Source: Granulicella sp. L60 (GTDB lineage Bacteria > Acidobacteriota > Terriglobia > Terriglobales > Acidobacteriaceae). From it: 64,000 nucleotides of DNA. This document shows, in pieces, positions 1 to 9,147 of this stretch. The translations under genes were made by a program, and so were the position numbers. Position 1 is the stretch's first letter. Each line of letters opens with the position of its first letter. Under the pieces are notes generated by a model that was given only the letters and a program-made list of their open reading frames with translations, ran no database searches and was not told the origin of the DNA. The stretch is from NCBI RefSeq assembly GCF_009765825.1, contig NZ_LMUR01000011.1:124001-188000 (forward strand). The letters run 5' to 3'.

Positions 1-2
1 AG

Positions 3-1487
3 CATCAGGACCTAAAACATCATCTCTATCTTCTCGACACCAAGACCTGGAAGCCAACCGAGGTTCCAACGCTCACCGATATCGACGCCGTCGCCTGGGC
101 TCCTCAGTCCGACAAGCTCCTCGTGTTGACGCACACACGCCTGCGCGACCTCGGTCCAAGCACCACCGGCTGGATCGTGACGGCAAGCAATCCCTCCGAG
201 CAGAAGCGAATCGACGGACTTCCAGAGACCACCCGACGAGCAGTATGGCTGCACCACAGCGACCGGATCGCCCTATTCGCACAGTGCAAGAAAGATGCAC
301 CAGAGGGATGCACCGATCTCTTCACCTTTGACATCACCGGCGCGAAGCTGCACAACCTGACCGAGAACGCCACCGACATCACCCTGCAGAACGACACGCT
401 TATCGTTGACAACAGCGACCGCACCGCTCTCATCGGTGCCACCCGCGGCATGAAGCGAACCATCGCGCAGGTCGATCTTGAAACCGCAAAGACCAAGCTC
501 CTCGACTTCGGCCTACCCGTCATCTCCAACTTCCGCCAGGACAAGCAGGAGAAGGCGTGGGTCTACACGGGAAGCGCAAGCACCTCAGCTCCCGCCGTCT
601 ACATGACCATCGCACTCGATCAACCCGGCAAGCGTCTCACCCAACCGGACACGACCCCATCCGACTGGAAAGCAGTCGCCTCAAAGTACGTCTCGTGGAA
701 GCGTGCCGGATTCACCATCGAAGGCCTCCTCTATCTTCCGCCTCAGGCCACAACCGCCCATGTGCCGCTTATAGTCAACGTCCACGGCGGTCCCACAGGA
801 CAGTTCGTGGATACCTACTCGCCGCTCACCAATCTTCTCGTAGGCCAGGGCTGGGCCGTCTTCGTCACAAACCCGCGCGGTAGCACAGGGCAGGGAATCG
901 CCTTCGAGGCCGCCAACAAAGACGACATGGGCAACGGCGATTATCTCGACATCATGGCAGGCATCGACGAAGTGCTCCGCACGGAGCCGCTCGATGGCGA
1001 CCGCATGGCCTTGATCGGCTACAGCTACGGCGGCGAGATGGCAGGATTCGTAGAAGGCAAGACCACACGATTCAAAGCCATCGTTAGCGGTGCGCCCGTC
1101 ATCGATCAGTTCAGCGAATATGGAACCGAGTCAGACTCCTACGGCGATCGCTGGTTCACCGGCGAGCCATGGCGTCACTTCGAAAGTGCATGGCGGCAGA
1201 GCCCGCTTGCTTACGCCCAACACGCCAAGACCCCGTTCCTGCTCCTCCAGGGCCAGACCGACACCACGGACCCCGACGGTCAATCGAAGGAGATGTACCG
1301 CGCTCTTCGGCAGGAGGGCGTTCCCGTCCAGATGATTCTCTTCCCGCGTGAAGACCACGCCGCACTCGGTGGCAACTTCTCCGGCATGCCCAGCACCGAG
1401 CCTTGGCATGGAATCATCGCTCGCGATCACATGCTCCACTTCATCAGCGATGCATTCGCAGGTAAAGTAGAGCCTAACAAGCCCTAG
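3..1487 (+). CDS. S9 family peptidase (prolyl oligopeptidase type), 5' truncated by window edge
   Basis: The C-terminal part of a serine peptidase of the S9 (acylaminoacyl/dipeptidyl peptidase) family. The frame is open to the first bases of the window, so the gene starts upstream. The first half reads as beta-propeller-like sequence. The alpha/beta-hydrolase half contains NVHGGPTGQ (oxyanion region) and the nucleophile motif GYSYGG (Ser codon near 1023). A catalytic His lies in the PREDH segment near the C-terminus, and an Asp is expected in the QGQTDTTDP stretch. Such enzymes cleave oligopeptides, usually in the periplasm or outside the cell. It lies 112 bp before a secreted M14 peptidase on the same strand and may be transcribed with it. 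Confidence 0.9.
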   Translation, partial: HQDLKHHLYLLDTKTWKPTEVPTLTDIDAVAWAPQSDKLLVLTHTRLRDLGPSTTGWIVTASNPSEQKRIDGLPETTRRAVWLHHSDRIALFAQCKKDAPEGCTDLFTFDITGAKLHNLTENATDITLQNDTLIVDNSDRTALIGATRGMKRTIAQVDLETAKTKLLDFGLPVISNFRQDKQEKAWVYTGSASTSAPAVYMTIALDQPGKRLTQPDTTPSDWKAVASKYVSWKRAGFTIEGLLYLPPQATTAHVPLIVNVHGGPTGQFVDTYSPLTNLLVGQGWAVFVTNPRGSTGQGIAFEAANKDDMGNGDYLDIMAGIDEVLRTEPLDGDRMALIGYSYGGEMAGFVEGKTTRFKAIVSGAPVIDQFSEYGTESDSYGDRWFTGEPWRHFESAWRQSPLAYAQHAKTPFLLLQGQTDTTDPDGQSKEMYRALRQEGVPVQMILFPREDHAALGGNFSGMPSTEPWHGIIARDHMLHFISDAFAGKVEPNKP

Positions 1488-1599
1488 ACATCAATAAGCA
1501 ACACCGAGTCTGCTCCACGTTTGCACGCAATGGCCGCGCGACAGGTTTGCCGCATCGTTCCACAGTTTCACTATTACTCCAGGTGTACCGAAAGGTTTC

Positions 1600-4500
1600 A
1601 TGAGACCGTCGATCCTTCAGCTCTCCTCCCTGTCACTTCTGTTCGTCGCCTGTAGTGGCGCCATGGCTCAGACTGCGCTCAATGAGAACTTCGCAAGAGA
1701 CGCGAAACAACCGATTGATAAGTCCTACACCGAGAGCATTCAGAAGTACACCACCAGCCCCAACTTCAGCTCACCTCTCGTCAGCTACCTTCCCGCATCT
1801 CCGAACGTCCCCACACCCGCCAGCGTGCTCGGCGACGTCTCCGGCGCACCCAACATGCTCCCCTACGCCGAAGATGTGTACAAGTACTTTCGGTCATTAG
1901 AAAAATCATCTCCCCGCGTCAAAGTCGTCAGCATCGGCCACAGCGAAGAGGGCAGGGAGATGATCGCCGTCGCCATCGCGGATGAGTCTCTTCTGAAGAC
2001 GCAAAAAGAAAACGACGAGCGTCTAGCCAAGCTCGCCGACCCACGCACCATCGGCCTTAGCGACAGCACCGCGCAGTCGCTCATCAACCAGTCCTACCCC
2101 GTCTACTACATCACCGGCACCATCCACTCGACAGAGACCGGCGCTCCAACAGCGCTCATGGAACTCGCATACCGTCTCGCCGTCGACGACTCGCCCTACA
2201 TCAAGTACATCCGCTCGCACATGATCGTTCTCATCACGCCTGTCGTAGAAGTCGACGGACGCGATCGCATGGTCGACACCTACAGATGGCATAAGGCGCA
2301 CCCCGGCGAGAATTGGCCGCGCCTCACCTACTGGGGCCACTACGTCGCGCACGACAACAACCGCGACGCCATGGGCATGACCCTCAACCTCACCAACAAC
2401 ATCCTGAACACCTACCTCGGCTGGCACGCGCAGGTCCTGCACGACCTCCACGAGTCCGTTCCATTCCTGTACGACAACACCGTCGGAGATGGCCCCTACA
2501 ACGCCTGGATCGATCCCACCCTCGCCGATGAATGGGCCGAACTCGGATGGAACAACGTCGCGCAGATGCAGACCCTCGGCATGCCAGGTGCCTTCACGCA
2601 CGGCGACTTCGATACCTGGAGCCCCGGCTACCTCATGTTCCTCGCCGGTCTCCACAACGGAATCAGCCGCCTCTACGAGACATTCGGCAACGGCGGAGCC
2701 GACACCGAAAAGCGCATATTAACTCCCGAGGAGTACTCACGCACCTGGTACCGCCAGAATCCTCCACCATCCACCGTCATCTGGTCGCAGCGCGACAACA
2801 ATAACTACGAGCAGACCGCGCTCCTCACCACCCTCTCCTACTTCTCTCACAACACCCATCACTTCCTCGAAAACTACTACACCAAGAGCAAGCGCTCGAT
2901 TCAGAAACCTACCCTCGAAGGCCCATCCGCCTACGTCTTTCCCGCGGACGCTGCAGAGCTGAATCGCCAGATACAACTGCTCAAAGTCCTCAAGCTCCAG
3001 CACGTCGAAATCCAGCAGCTCTCCGACGTAGTCACAAGCCCCGTCCCCCCAGCCAAGCGCGGAGATCCCGCCACCACCCAGACCTTTCCCACCGGCAGCT
3101 ACGTCATCCGTCTCGATCAACCCTTCTCCCGCATCGCCGACGCACTTCTCGACAAGCAATACTGGGCTCCCGACGATCCGCAGAAACATCCCTACGACGA
3201 CACCGGCTGGTCGTTCAGTCAGCTCTTCAACGTCAAAGCGACGCGTCTCACTGACGGCGCAATCCTCCACGCAAAGATGACACCGGTCACAGACCTCGAT
3301 GCCGCCGCGGGCCACACCAGCGGCTCCGGCTCCATCTATGCCATCGCAAACACCGGACAGACCTCACTCCTCGCGCTCCTCTATCAACTCAAGAGCGCAC
3401 ACATCGACGTAGCCGATAAACCATTCGACGCCGCCGGCACTCACTTCGCCTCAGGCTCTCTCCTCATCACCCAGGCCGACGAGTCCACCATCAACACCGC
3501 GTTCCATAAGTTCGTACTGAACGCCGTCCGCCTCGACGCAGCGCCCTCCGTCACCGCGCACACCGTTCACGCTCCACGCATCGCCTTCATGCACACCTGG
3601 CTCGCAACCCAGACAGAAGGCTGGTGGCGTCTCGCCTTCGACAAAGCAGGCATACCCTACAGCTACATCAACACCCAGACCGTCTCATCCGACTCCGACC
3701 TGCGCAGCAAGTATGACGTCATCATCTTCGCCCCGGTCGGCCACACCTCCACGCAGGATATCGTTGACGGCCTTCCCATGTGGGGCAACCCATTGCCTTG
3801 GCAGAAGTCCGAGCTCACGCCCAACCTCGGCCTGCTCGATCAAACCGCCGACACCCGCCCCGGCCTCGGCTACAACGGCGTCGATCACCTGAAGTCCTTC
3901 GTTCAAAGTGGTGGCCTCCTCATCACCTGTGAAGACACCGCGCAGTTCGCCACCGAAACCGGCCTCGCTCCCGGTGTCACCGCAGTCTCTGCCACAGACG
4001 CCCGCGTCGTCGGCAGCGTTCTCGCCAGCGTCTTCGTCACTCCCTCAAGCCCCATCGCAAACGGATACGCCAACGACCTTCCCGTCATGAGCGCAAACGG
4101 CATGGTCTTCAACATCAGCAACACCGTCGCGCGCGATCGCATGCGTATCCTCATGGACCCCTACGCTCACCGGCCCACCGGCCGCGGCGGTCCCGACGAC
4201 GCCGACATCCCACAGGGCCGCTCCAACGTCGACCCCCAGATTCCCCCCAAGCAGCATCCCTGGGAGCCGAAGTTCCTCAACGAAGACCAACTCCGCAACA
4301 ACCTGCAGGCCATCCCCGAGCCCTACAAGCCTCAGGTCATCCTTCGCTTCAACGACGAGAAGCATCTGCTCCTCTCTGGTCTTCTCGACAAGGGTGCATC
4401 CATCGCCGAACACGCCATCGTCGTCGACGCCCATCTCGGCTCCGGCAACGTCCTCCTCTTCGCCAACAATCCCGTCTATCGTGGCGAAACCATAGGCAGC

Positions 4501-4620
4501 TACAACCTGGTCTTCAACGCCATCTTGAACTTTGACCATCTGAGCCGTCAGCCAGACTCGACATCTCCAAATAAACCGGAAGCGGACAAACAGGCAGCAG
4601 ACAAGCCCGCAGCCGAATAG
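1600..4620 (+). CDS. Secreted M14-family zinc carboxypeptidase, 1006 aa
   Basis: A large M14 (carboxypeptidase A-like) metallopeptidase. It starts with a signal peptide (LSLLFVACSGAMAQ, cleavage near residue 24). The zinc-binding HxxE is seen as HSTE (His176, Glu179), and a later HDLHES segment can supply the third ligand. NNRD nearby matches the substrate-binding Asn-Arg region of the family. The C-terminal half contains a glutamine-amidotransferase-like segment (DVIIFAPVGH, SGGLLITCED), an arrangement known in large bacterial M14 proteins. The end is Lys/Pro/Asp-rich. It probably trims extracellular or periplasmic peptides. It sits between an S9 peptidase and a TonB receptor, consistent with protein or peptide use. 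The exact substrate is unknown. Confidence 0.88.
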   Translation: MRPSILQLSSLSLLFVACSGAMAQTALNENFARDAKQPIDKSYTESIQKYTTSPNFSSPLVSYLPASPNVPTPASVLGDVSGAPNMLPYAEDVYKYFRSLEKSSPRVKVVSIGHSEEGREMIAVAIADESLLKTQKENDERLAKLADPRTIGLSDSTAQSLINQSYPVYYITGTIHSTETGAPTALMELAYRLAVDDSPYIKYIRSHMIVLITPVVEVDGRDRMVDTYRWHKAHPGENWPRLTYWGHYVAHDNNRDAMGMTLNLTNNILNTYLGWHAQVLHDLHESVPFLYDNTVGDGPYNAWIDPTLADEWAELGWNNVAQMQTLGMPGAFTHGDFDTWSPGYLMFLAGLHNGISRLYETFGNGGADTEKRILTPEEYSRTWYRQNPPPSTVIWSQRDNNNYEQTALLTTLSYFSHNTHHFLENYYTKSKRSIQKPTLEGPSAYVFPADAAELNRQIQLLKVLKLQHVEIQQLSDVVTSPVPPAKRGDPATTQTFPTGSYVIRLDQPFSRIADALLDKQYWAPDDPQKHPYDDTGWSFSQLFNVKATRLTDGAILHAKMTPVTDLDAAAGHTSGSGSIYAIANTGQTSLLALLYQLKSAHIDVADKPFDAAGTHFASGSLLITQADESTINTAFHKFVLNAVRLDAAPSVTAHTVHAPRIAFMHTWLATQTEGWWRLAFDKAGIPYSYINTQTVSSDSDLRSKYDVIIFAPVGHTSTQDIVDGLPMWGNPLPWQKSELTPNLGLLDQTADTRPGLGYNGVDHLKSFVQSGGLLITCEDTAQFATETGLAPGVTAVSATDARVVGSVLASVFVTPSSPIANGYANDLPVMSANGMVFNISNTVARDRMRILMDPYAHRPTGRGGPDDADIPQGRSNVDPQIPPKQHPWEPKFLNEDQLRNNLQAIPEPYKPQVILRFNDEKHLLLSGLLDKGASIAEHAIVVDAHLGSGNVLLFANNPVYRGETIGSYNLVFNAILNFDHLSRQPDSTSPNKPEADKQAADKPAAE

Positions 4621-4945
4621 ATATTTTTTCGAAGGCCGAATAAATTCTCGCTATCTCCCGCTTTTGCCGCAGCTACTTTAGCTGTGGCGGGCCGCCCGAA
4701 CCTGCGTCTGTACAAACGAAGTCTCGTTCACCCAGCCGCCGCAGGAATTACTTTTCTGTACCGTTTTTATCCTTGCATTGCAAATTCATCTGCTATATAA
4801 AAAGTTACCCGCTGAGATATCAGACATCAATATTAAGACCGGCGCACCCGTCGCTCAGCCGCTGCATTCCTGCATCCTGACGAACTTCTGATTCGCGGAA
4901 CGCACAAGATCCTTCTTTCTTCTGAACTAACTTCTGGAGGTTTCG
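4621..4945. other. Intergenic region before the TonB receptor gene
   Basis: No gene is seen. A short hairpin-like segment (CCGCAGCT and AGCTGTGG around 4664-4686) lacks a clear T-run, so it is only a weak terminator candidate for the M14 gene. A likely promoter for the TonB receptor gene lies at 4773-4801, leaving a leader of about 130 bases. Confidence 0.5.
4773..4801 (+). promoter_or_regulatory. Possible sigma-70 type promoter for the TonB receptor
   Basis: TTGCAT at 4773-4778 and TATAAA at 4796-4801 are separated by 17 bp, close to the sigma-70 consensus. The region is AT-rich compared with its surroundings. The start site is inferred, not shown. Confidence 0.45.
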
Positions 4946-7900
4946 ATGAGACGCTATTTGGGAATCACCCTATTCGTGCTAACGGCTCTGAGCACGGCAA
5001 TCGCCTTCGCCCAGAACGCCACCACCTCACTCCGTGGCGTCATCAAAGACCCCAGCGGCGCAACCGTCGGAGGAGCCAAGATCACCCTCCTCAATCCCGC
5101 CACCGGAGAGACCTACACCGACACCTCCAGGCCCAGCGGCGAGTACCAGCTCCTCCAGCTCCTCCCCGCCAAGTACACCATCACCGTCAACGCCTCCGGC
5201 TTCAGCGATCAGTCCAAGATCGCAGAGTTGCTCGTCAACCAGCCCGCCACCGTCAACTTCACCGTCTCGCCGCAGGCCAGCAACGAGGTCCTCAACGTCA
5301 CTGCCGAGGCCCAGACCCTCAACAACTCCGACGCCTCCCTCGGCAACTCCACCAACAACGCCACCATCCAGGCGCTCCCCAGCGAAACCCGCAACGTCCC
5401 CGATCTGCTCTCGCTCCAGCCCGGCGTCTTCTTCCTTCCCCAGCCGACCAATCCTCAGCTTCAGGACAGCCGCAGCGGCGCAGTCAACGGAGGCCGCTCC
5501 GACCAGGGCAACGTCACCCTCGACGGCATCGACGACAACGATCAGGTCAACGGCTTCGCCTTCACCGGCGTCCTCCGCATGACCCAGGACTCCGTCGAAG
5601 AGTTCCGCGTCGTCACCGGCATCGCCAACGCCGACTCCGGCCGCTCCTCCGGCGCACAGGTCTCGCTCGTCACCAAATCCGGCACCAACAAGTTCCACGG
5701 CGCAGCGTACGAGTACAACCGCCCCACCATCACCGTCGCCAACGACTTCTTCAACAAGCTCGGTCAACTCAACAGCGGCCTGCCCAACCGTCCCGGTAAG
5801 CTCATCCGCAACATCTTCGGTGCCGACGTCGGCGGTCCCATCTTCAAGGACAAGCTCTTCTTCTTCGCCAACTACGAAGGCACCCGCCGCGCAGAGAGCG
5901 CCGAGGTCACCCGCACCGTTCCTACCGCAACCTATCAGCAGGGAATCGTCCAATACACGGGAGACACCGCAAGCGGTGGTACTGAGAATCAGTCCATCTC
6001 CGCCGCTCAACTCGCGATCCTCGATCAAGGCTGTACTGTCTGTAACACGCCCGCCTATGCGCCCGGCCCCGGTGTCAACCCCAACGCCCTCGCCTACCTC
6101 AACTCTTACCCCGCGGCCAACGGCTTCAGCGAAGGTGACGGCCTCAACACCGGCTCCTATAGCTTCGCTTCGCCCAATCCCAATCGCCTAAACACCTCCA
6201 TTGTCCGTCTGGACTACATCCCCTCCTCGAAGCACCGCATCTTCGCGCGCGGCAACTTCCAGAAGGACTTCACCGGCAACGTAGAACAGTTCCCAGGCCA
6301 GGGCCCCTCCTCCGTCCTCGTCGATAACACCAAGGGCATGTCCTTCGGAGACACCTGGTCCGTCTCTCCCAACATCGTCAACGACATCCGCTACGGCTAT
6401 GTGCGGCAAGGCTCCGGCAACACGGGTGTCGGCTCCGGAGACTACGTCGACTTCCGCTTCCTCGACACTCCCACCGCAGAAACCCGAAACACCATCGTCA
6501 GTGTCCCGGTCAACAACATCATCGACAATCTCACCTGGAGCAAGGGCAAGCACACCATCGAAGTCGGCGGCAACTGGCGTCTCATCCATCAGAATCGCAC
6601 CTCCAACAACACCTCCTTCAACAGCGGATCCACCAATCCCTACTGGCTTGGTGGCAACCCGCCCGATCCCTCCACCCTCGGCCTCGACCCCGTCGATGGA
6701 GGCTTCAGCAACTCCTATCTCATCGCCTACGCCAACCTCGTCGGAACCGTTCCCTCGGTCACGAATAGTTACAACTACCAGGTGACCAGCGCCACCACTG
6801 GCACCCTGCTCGCCGACGGTGCTCCACTGGAACGACACTTCAAGGCAAACGAGTACGAGTGGTTCGTGCAGGACGCCTGGCGTCCAACGCCCAATCTCAC
6901 CCTCACCTTCGGCATCCGCCACACTATCCTGCAAACTCCATGGGAGACTAAAGGTCAGCAGGTCTCGCCCACCATCGACACCCACGACTGGTTCACCGGA
7001 CGTGAAACCGCCGCACTTCAGGGCACGATCTCCGAGCCCGAACTCCAGTTCGCTCCCAGCGGTCCCTTCTACAACAGGCCCGGCTTCTGGCCCAAGGCGA
7101 AGGACAACTTCGCTCCCCGCTTCGCCCTTGCCTACTCGCCCGACAATAAAACCTCCATCCGCGCCGGCTTCGGCATGTACTACGACCACTACGGTCAGGG
7201 CCTGGTCAACATCTTCTCCCAGAACGGCTCCTTCGGTATCTCATCTCAGATAACCAACGCAGCCGGCAACACGACTACGGATACCGCCCCTCGCTTTACT
7301 TCAAGAAACGCTCTGCCATTCAGCAACGGATCCGCGGCAGCAACCCAGGTCTATCCGTACTCCGCTCCCGCCGGCCCGGAGGACGGCTTCGCCATCACCT
7401 GGGGACTCGACAACAAGCAGAAGACCCCGTACTCCGAGTCCATGGACCTCTCTGTTCAGCGTGAGCTCAAGGGGGGATGGACCGTTGAGACCGCCTACAT
7501 CGGTCGTCTCGGCCGTCACCTCCTCCAGAGTCTCGATCTTGCAGAGCCAGTTGACTTCAACGATCCGCAGGGCAGCGGCGACTACTACTCCGCAGCCGCT
7601 CAGCTCTCCGCTGCCGTCGATGCGAACGGCGGTAACTCCGCAGCCAACGTAGCGGCCATCCCGTACTTCGAGCACGTCTTCCCCTACATGGCAGGCGTCA
7701 CAACAAAGAGCTGTCCAACTGCGAACCAGTCTGCGACGCAGGCTATCTACTGCAACGAGTGGGCGCCCTATCGCTCCAACCTCGGAGCAACCACCGCCCT
7801 GGCTGACATCGACTTCTACTGCTCCTATGGATGTCCCGCCGGACACGTATCCCGCTTCTGGCAGGATCAGTTCGCCTCGCTCTACGCCCAGTCCACCATC

Positions 7901-8716
7901 GGCATGAGCTACTACAACGCCGGTCAATTCACCCTGCGCCATCCCATGACCCACGGCCTCCAGGCCGATATCAGCTACACCTACTCGCGCTCTATCGACT
8001 TCGGCTCCGACACCGAACGCAGCACCGAGTTCAACGGAAATCCGCCGTCCGTCGCCCAGGGTGCCAGCAGCATCATCAACACCTGGAAGCCTTACCTCAA
8101 CCGTGGCGTCTCCGACTTCGACACCACCCACATCCTCACCGTCGACTGGGTCTATCAGCTTCCCGTAGGCCACGGTCAAACTTTCATGGGCAACTCCAAC
8201 AACTTCGTCGACGCCCTCATCGGCGGCTGGCAGCTCTCCGGAATCTTCCGCACCACCAGCGGTCTGCCCTTCTCGGTCAACGAGCCCGGTTGGACCACCG
8301 ACTGGCAGCAGGAGGGCTACGGCGTCGTCACCGGCAACGTCAAAATTAAACGCCACTTCGATCAGAACGGAGAGCCGCAGTTCTTTGCGGGCACATCCAA
8401 CGCCACCATCAACTCCGGCGTCAACAACGGCACTCCGATCCGCCTGCCCTACCCAGGCGAGACCGGTCAGCGCAACAACTTCCGCGGCGACGGCTTCATC
8501 GATCTCGACTCGGGCCTCAACAAGACCTGGGGACTGGGAGAGTACGGCAAGATCAAGTTCGCCTGGGAGGTCTACAACGTCACCAACAGCATGCGCTTCG
8601 ATGTTGGCGGCGGCAACTTCAACGGCCAGCTCACCTCCGGTGGAACCTTGGGCGTCTCCAGCATGCTGCTCAACCCCGTACGTCGTATGCAGTTCTCCCT
8701 GCGCTACGACTTCTAA
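4946..8716 (+). CDS. Oar-like TonB-dependent receptor with N-terminal carboxypeptidase-regulatory domain, 1256 aa
   Basis: An outer-membrane receptor of the Oar-like type abundant in Acidobacteriota. A signal peptide (YLGITLFVLTALSTAIAFAQ) is followed by a CarboxypepD_reg-like beta-sandwich (about residues 27-105, with SLRGVIKDPSGA and a YTITV segment), a plug domain (about 120-240, VNGGRSDQGNVTLDG), and a long beta-barrel ending in MQFSLRYDF with the terminal aromatic residue typical of outer-membrane proteins. A strong ribosome-binding site (TCTGGAGGTTTCG) precedes the ATG. It probably imports a large substrate, perhaps peptides or glycans, using TonB energy. The substrate is not evident; the neighbouring peptidases hint at peptides. 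Confidence 0.93.
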   Translation: MRRYLGITLFVLTALSTAIAFAQNATTSLRGVIKDPSGATVGGAKITLLNPATGETYTDTSRPSGEYQLLQLLPAKYTITVNASGFSDQSKIAELLVNQPATVNFTVSPQASNEVLNVTAEAQTLNNSDASLGNSTNNATIQALPSETRNVPDLLSLQPGVFFLPQPTNPQLQDSRSGAVNGGRSDQGNVTLDGIDDNDQVNGFAFTGVLRMTQDSVEEFRVVTGIANADSGRSSGAQVSLVTKSGTNKFHGAAYEYNRPTITVANDFFNKLGQLNSGLPNRPGKLIRNIFGADVGGPIFKDKLFFFANYEGTRRAESAEVTRTVPTATYQQGIVQYTGDTASGGTENQSISAAQLAILDQGCTVCNTPAYAPGPGVNPNALAYLNSYPAANGFSEGDGLNTGSYSFASPNPNRLNTSIVRLDYIPSSKHRIFARGNFQKDFTGNVEQFPGQGPSSVLVDNTKGMSFGDTWSVSPNIVNDIRYGYVRQGSGNTGVGSGDYVDFRFLDTPTAETRNTIVSVPVNNIIDNLTWSKGKHTIEVGGNWRLIHQNRTSNNTSFNSGSTNPYWLGGNPPDPSTLGLDPVDGGFSNSYLIAYANLVGTVPSVTNSYNYQVTSATTGTLLADGAPLERHFKANEYEWFVQDAWRPTPNLTLTFGIRHTILQTPWETKGQQVSPTIDTHDWFTGRETAALQGTISEPELQFAPSGPFYNRPGFWPKAKDNFAPRFALAYSPDNKTSIRAGFGMYYDHYGQGLVNIFSQNGSFGISSQITNAAGNTTTDTAPRFTSRNALPFSNGSAAATQVYPYSAPAGPEDGFAITWGLDNKQKTPYSESMDLSVQRELKGGWTVETAYIGRLGRHLLQSLDLAEPVDFNDPQGSGDYYSAAAQLSAAVDANGGNSAANVAAIPYFEHVFPYMAGVTTKSCPTANQSATQAIYCNEWAPYRSNLGATTALADIDFYCSYGCPAGHVSRFWQDQFASLYAQSTIGMSYYNAGQFTLRHPMTHGLQADISYTYSRSIDFGSDTERSTEFNGNPPSVAQGASSIINTWKPYLNRGVSDFDTTHILTVDWVYQLPVGHGQTFMGNSNNFVDALIGGWQLSGIFRTTSGLPFSVNEPGWTTDWQQEGYGVVTGNVKIKRHFDQNGEPQFFAGTSNATINSGVNNGTPIRLPYPGETGQRNNFRGDGFIDLDSGLNKTWGLGEYGKIKFAWEVYNVTNSMRFDVGGGNFNGQLTSGGTLGVSSMLLNPVRRMQFSLRYDF

Positions 8717-8875
8717 CCTCACCCAACAACAAAGAGCGCGGACAAGCAGAACATCGCCCCGCGCTCCTTCTTCTTTAACCCGATAGAGCAGGGAATTGCC
8801 TTCACCGTTCTCATCCGCAGGAATCTGCCATTGCCATTGCCGTTGTCATTGCTATTGCGGTTGTCTGTTCTCTTG

Positions 8876-8905
8876 TTGTCATCCCGTAGGGATCTGCTGT
8901 TGCGG
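8876..8905 (-). repeat. Interspersed intergenic repeat, copy 1
   Basis: Read on the minus strand this matches the 24522-24549 copy almost base for base (GCAACAGCAGATCCCT, then R, then CGGGATGACAA). It contains the small palindrome ATCCC-TA-GGGAT. Two copies in one window suggest a genome-wide extragenic repeat family. Confidence 0.65.
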
Positions 8906-9095
8906 TTCACCTGGCAAACCCGAAAGCGATCGGCCCGAAAAATAAACCTGCGAAACATGGCGTACTCTTCACCACCTGAAAACCGACAGCTCCCGCACCA
9001 CGTTCACCACCCTATCCACCACAACTCACCAGCAAACTACCACGCCAAAAACACGCTTCGCCCACACCCGCCTCTAAAAACACCAATAAAACAAC

Positions 9096-9125
9096 GAAAA
9101 GGGAGGCCGCAGCCTCCCTCTTCCA
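9096..9125. terminator. Possible terminator hairpin between convergent genes
   Basis: GGGAGGC at about 9101 and GCCTCCC at about 9112 form a tight inverted repeat around CGCA. T-rich sequence flanks the stem on the right and A-rich sequence on the left, so it could work in both directions for the TonB receptor and the S9 peptidase. Confidence 0.5.
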
Positions 9126-9147
9126 TGCTCAAAAAAACGTACAAAAA

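Larger units (their letters stand above)
8717..9147. other. Convergent intergenic region with an interspersed repeat copy
   Basis: No convincing gene. The segment 8820-8910 contains TTGCCATTGCCGTTG-like degenerate repeats followed by a copy (8876-8905) of an element also present inverted at 24522-24549. The far end (about 9095-9125, GGGAGGCCGCAGCCTCCCT) is an inverted repeat followed by T-rich sequence and may act as a terminator between the two converging genes. Confidence 0.5.

Noticed and set aside
7301..8722. A 473-codon frame antisense to the TonB receptor
   Set aside because: No domain; Val/Gly/Glu-rich as expected for the reverse strand of this codon usage.
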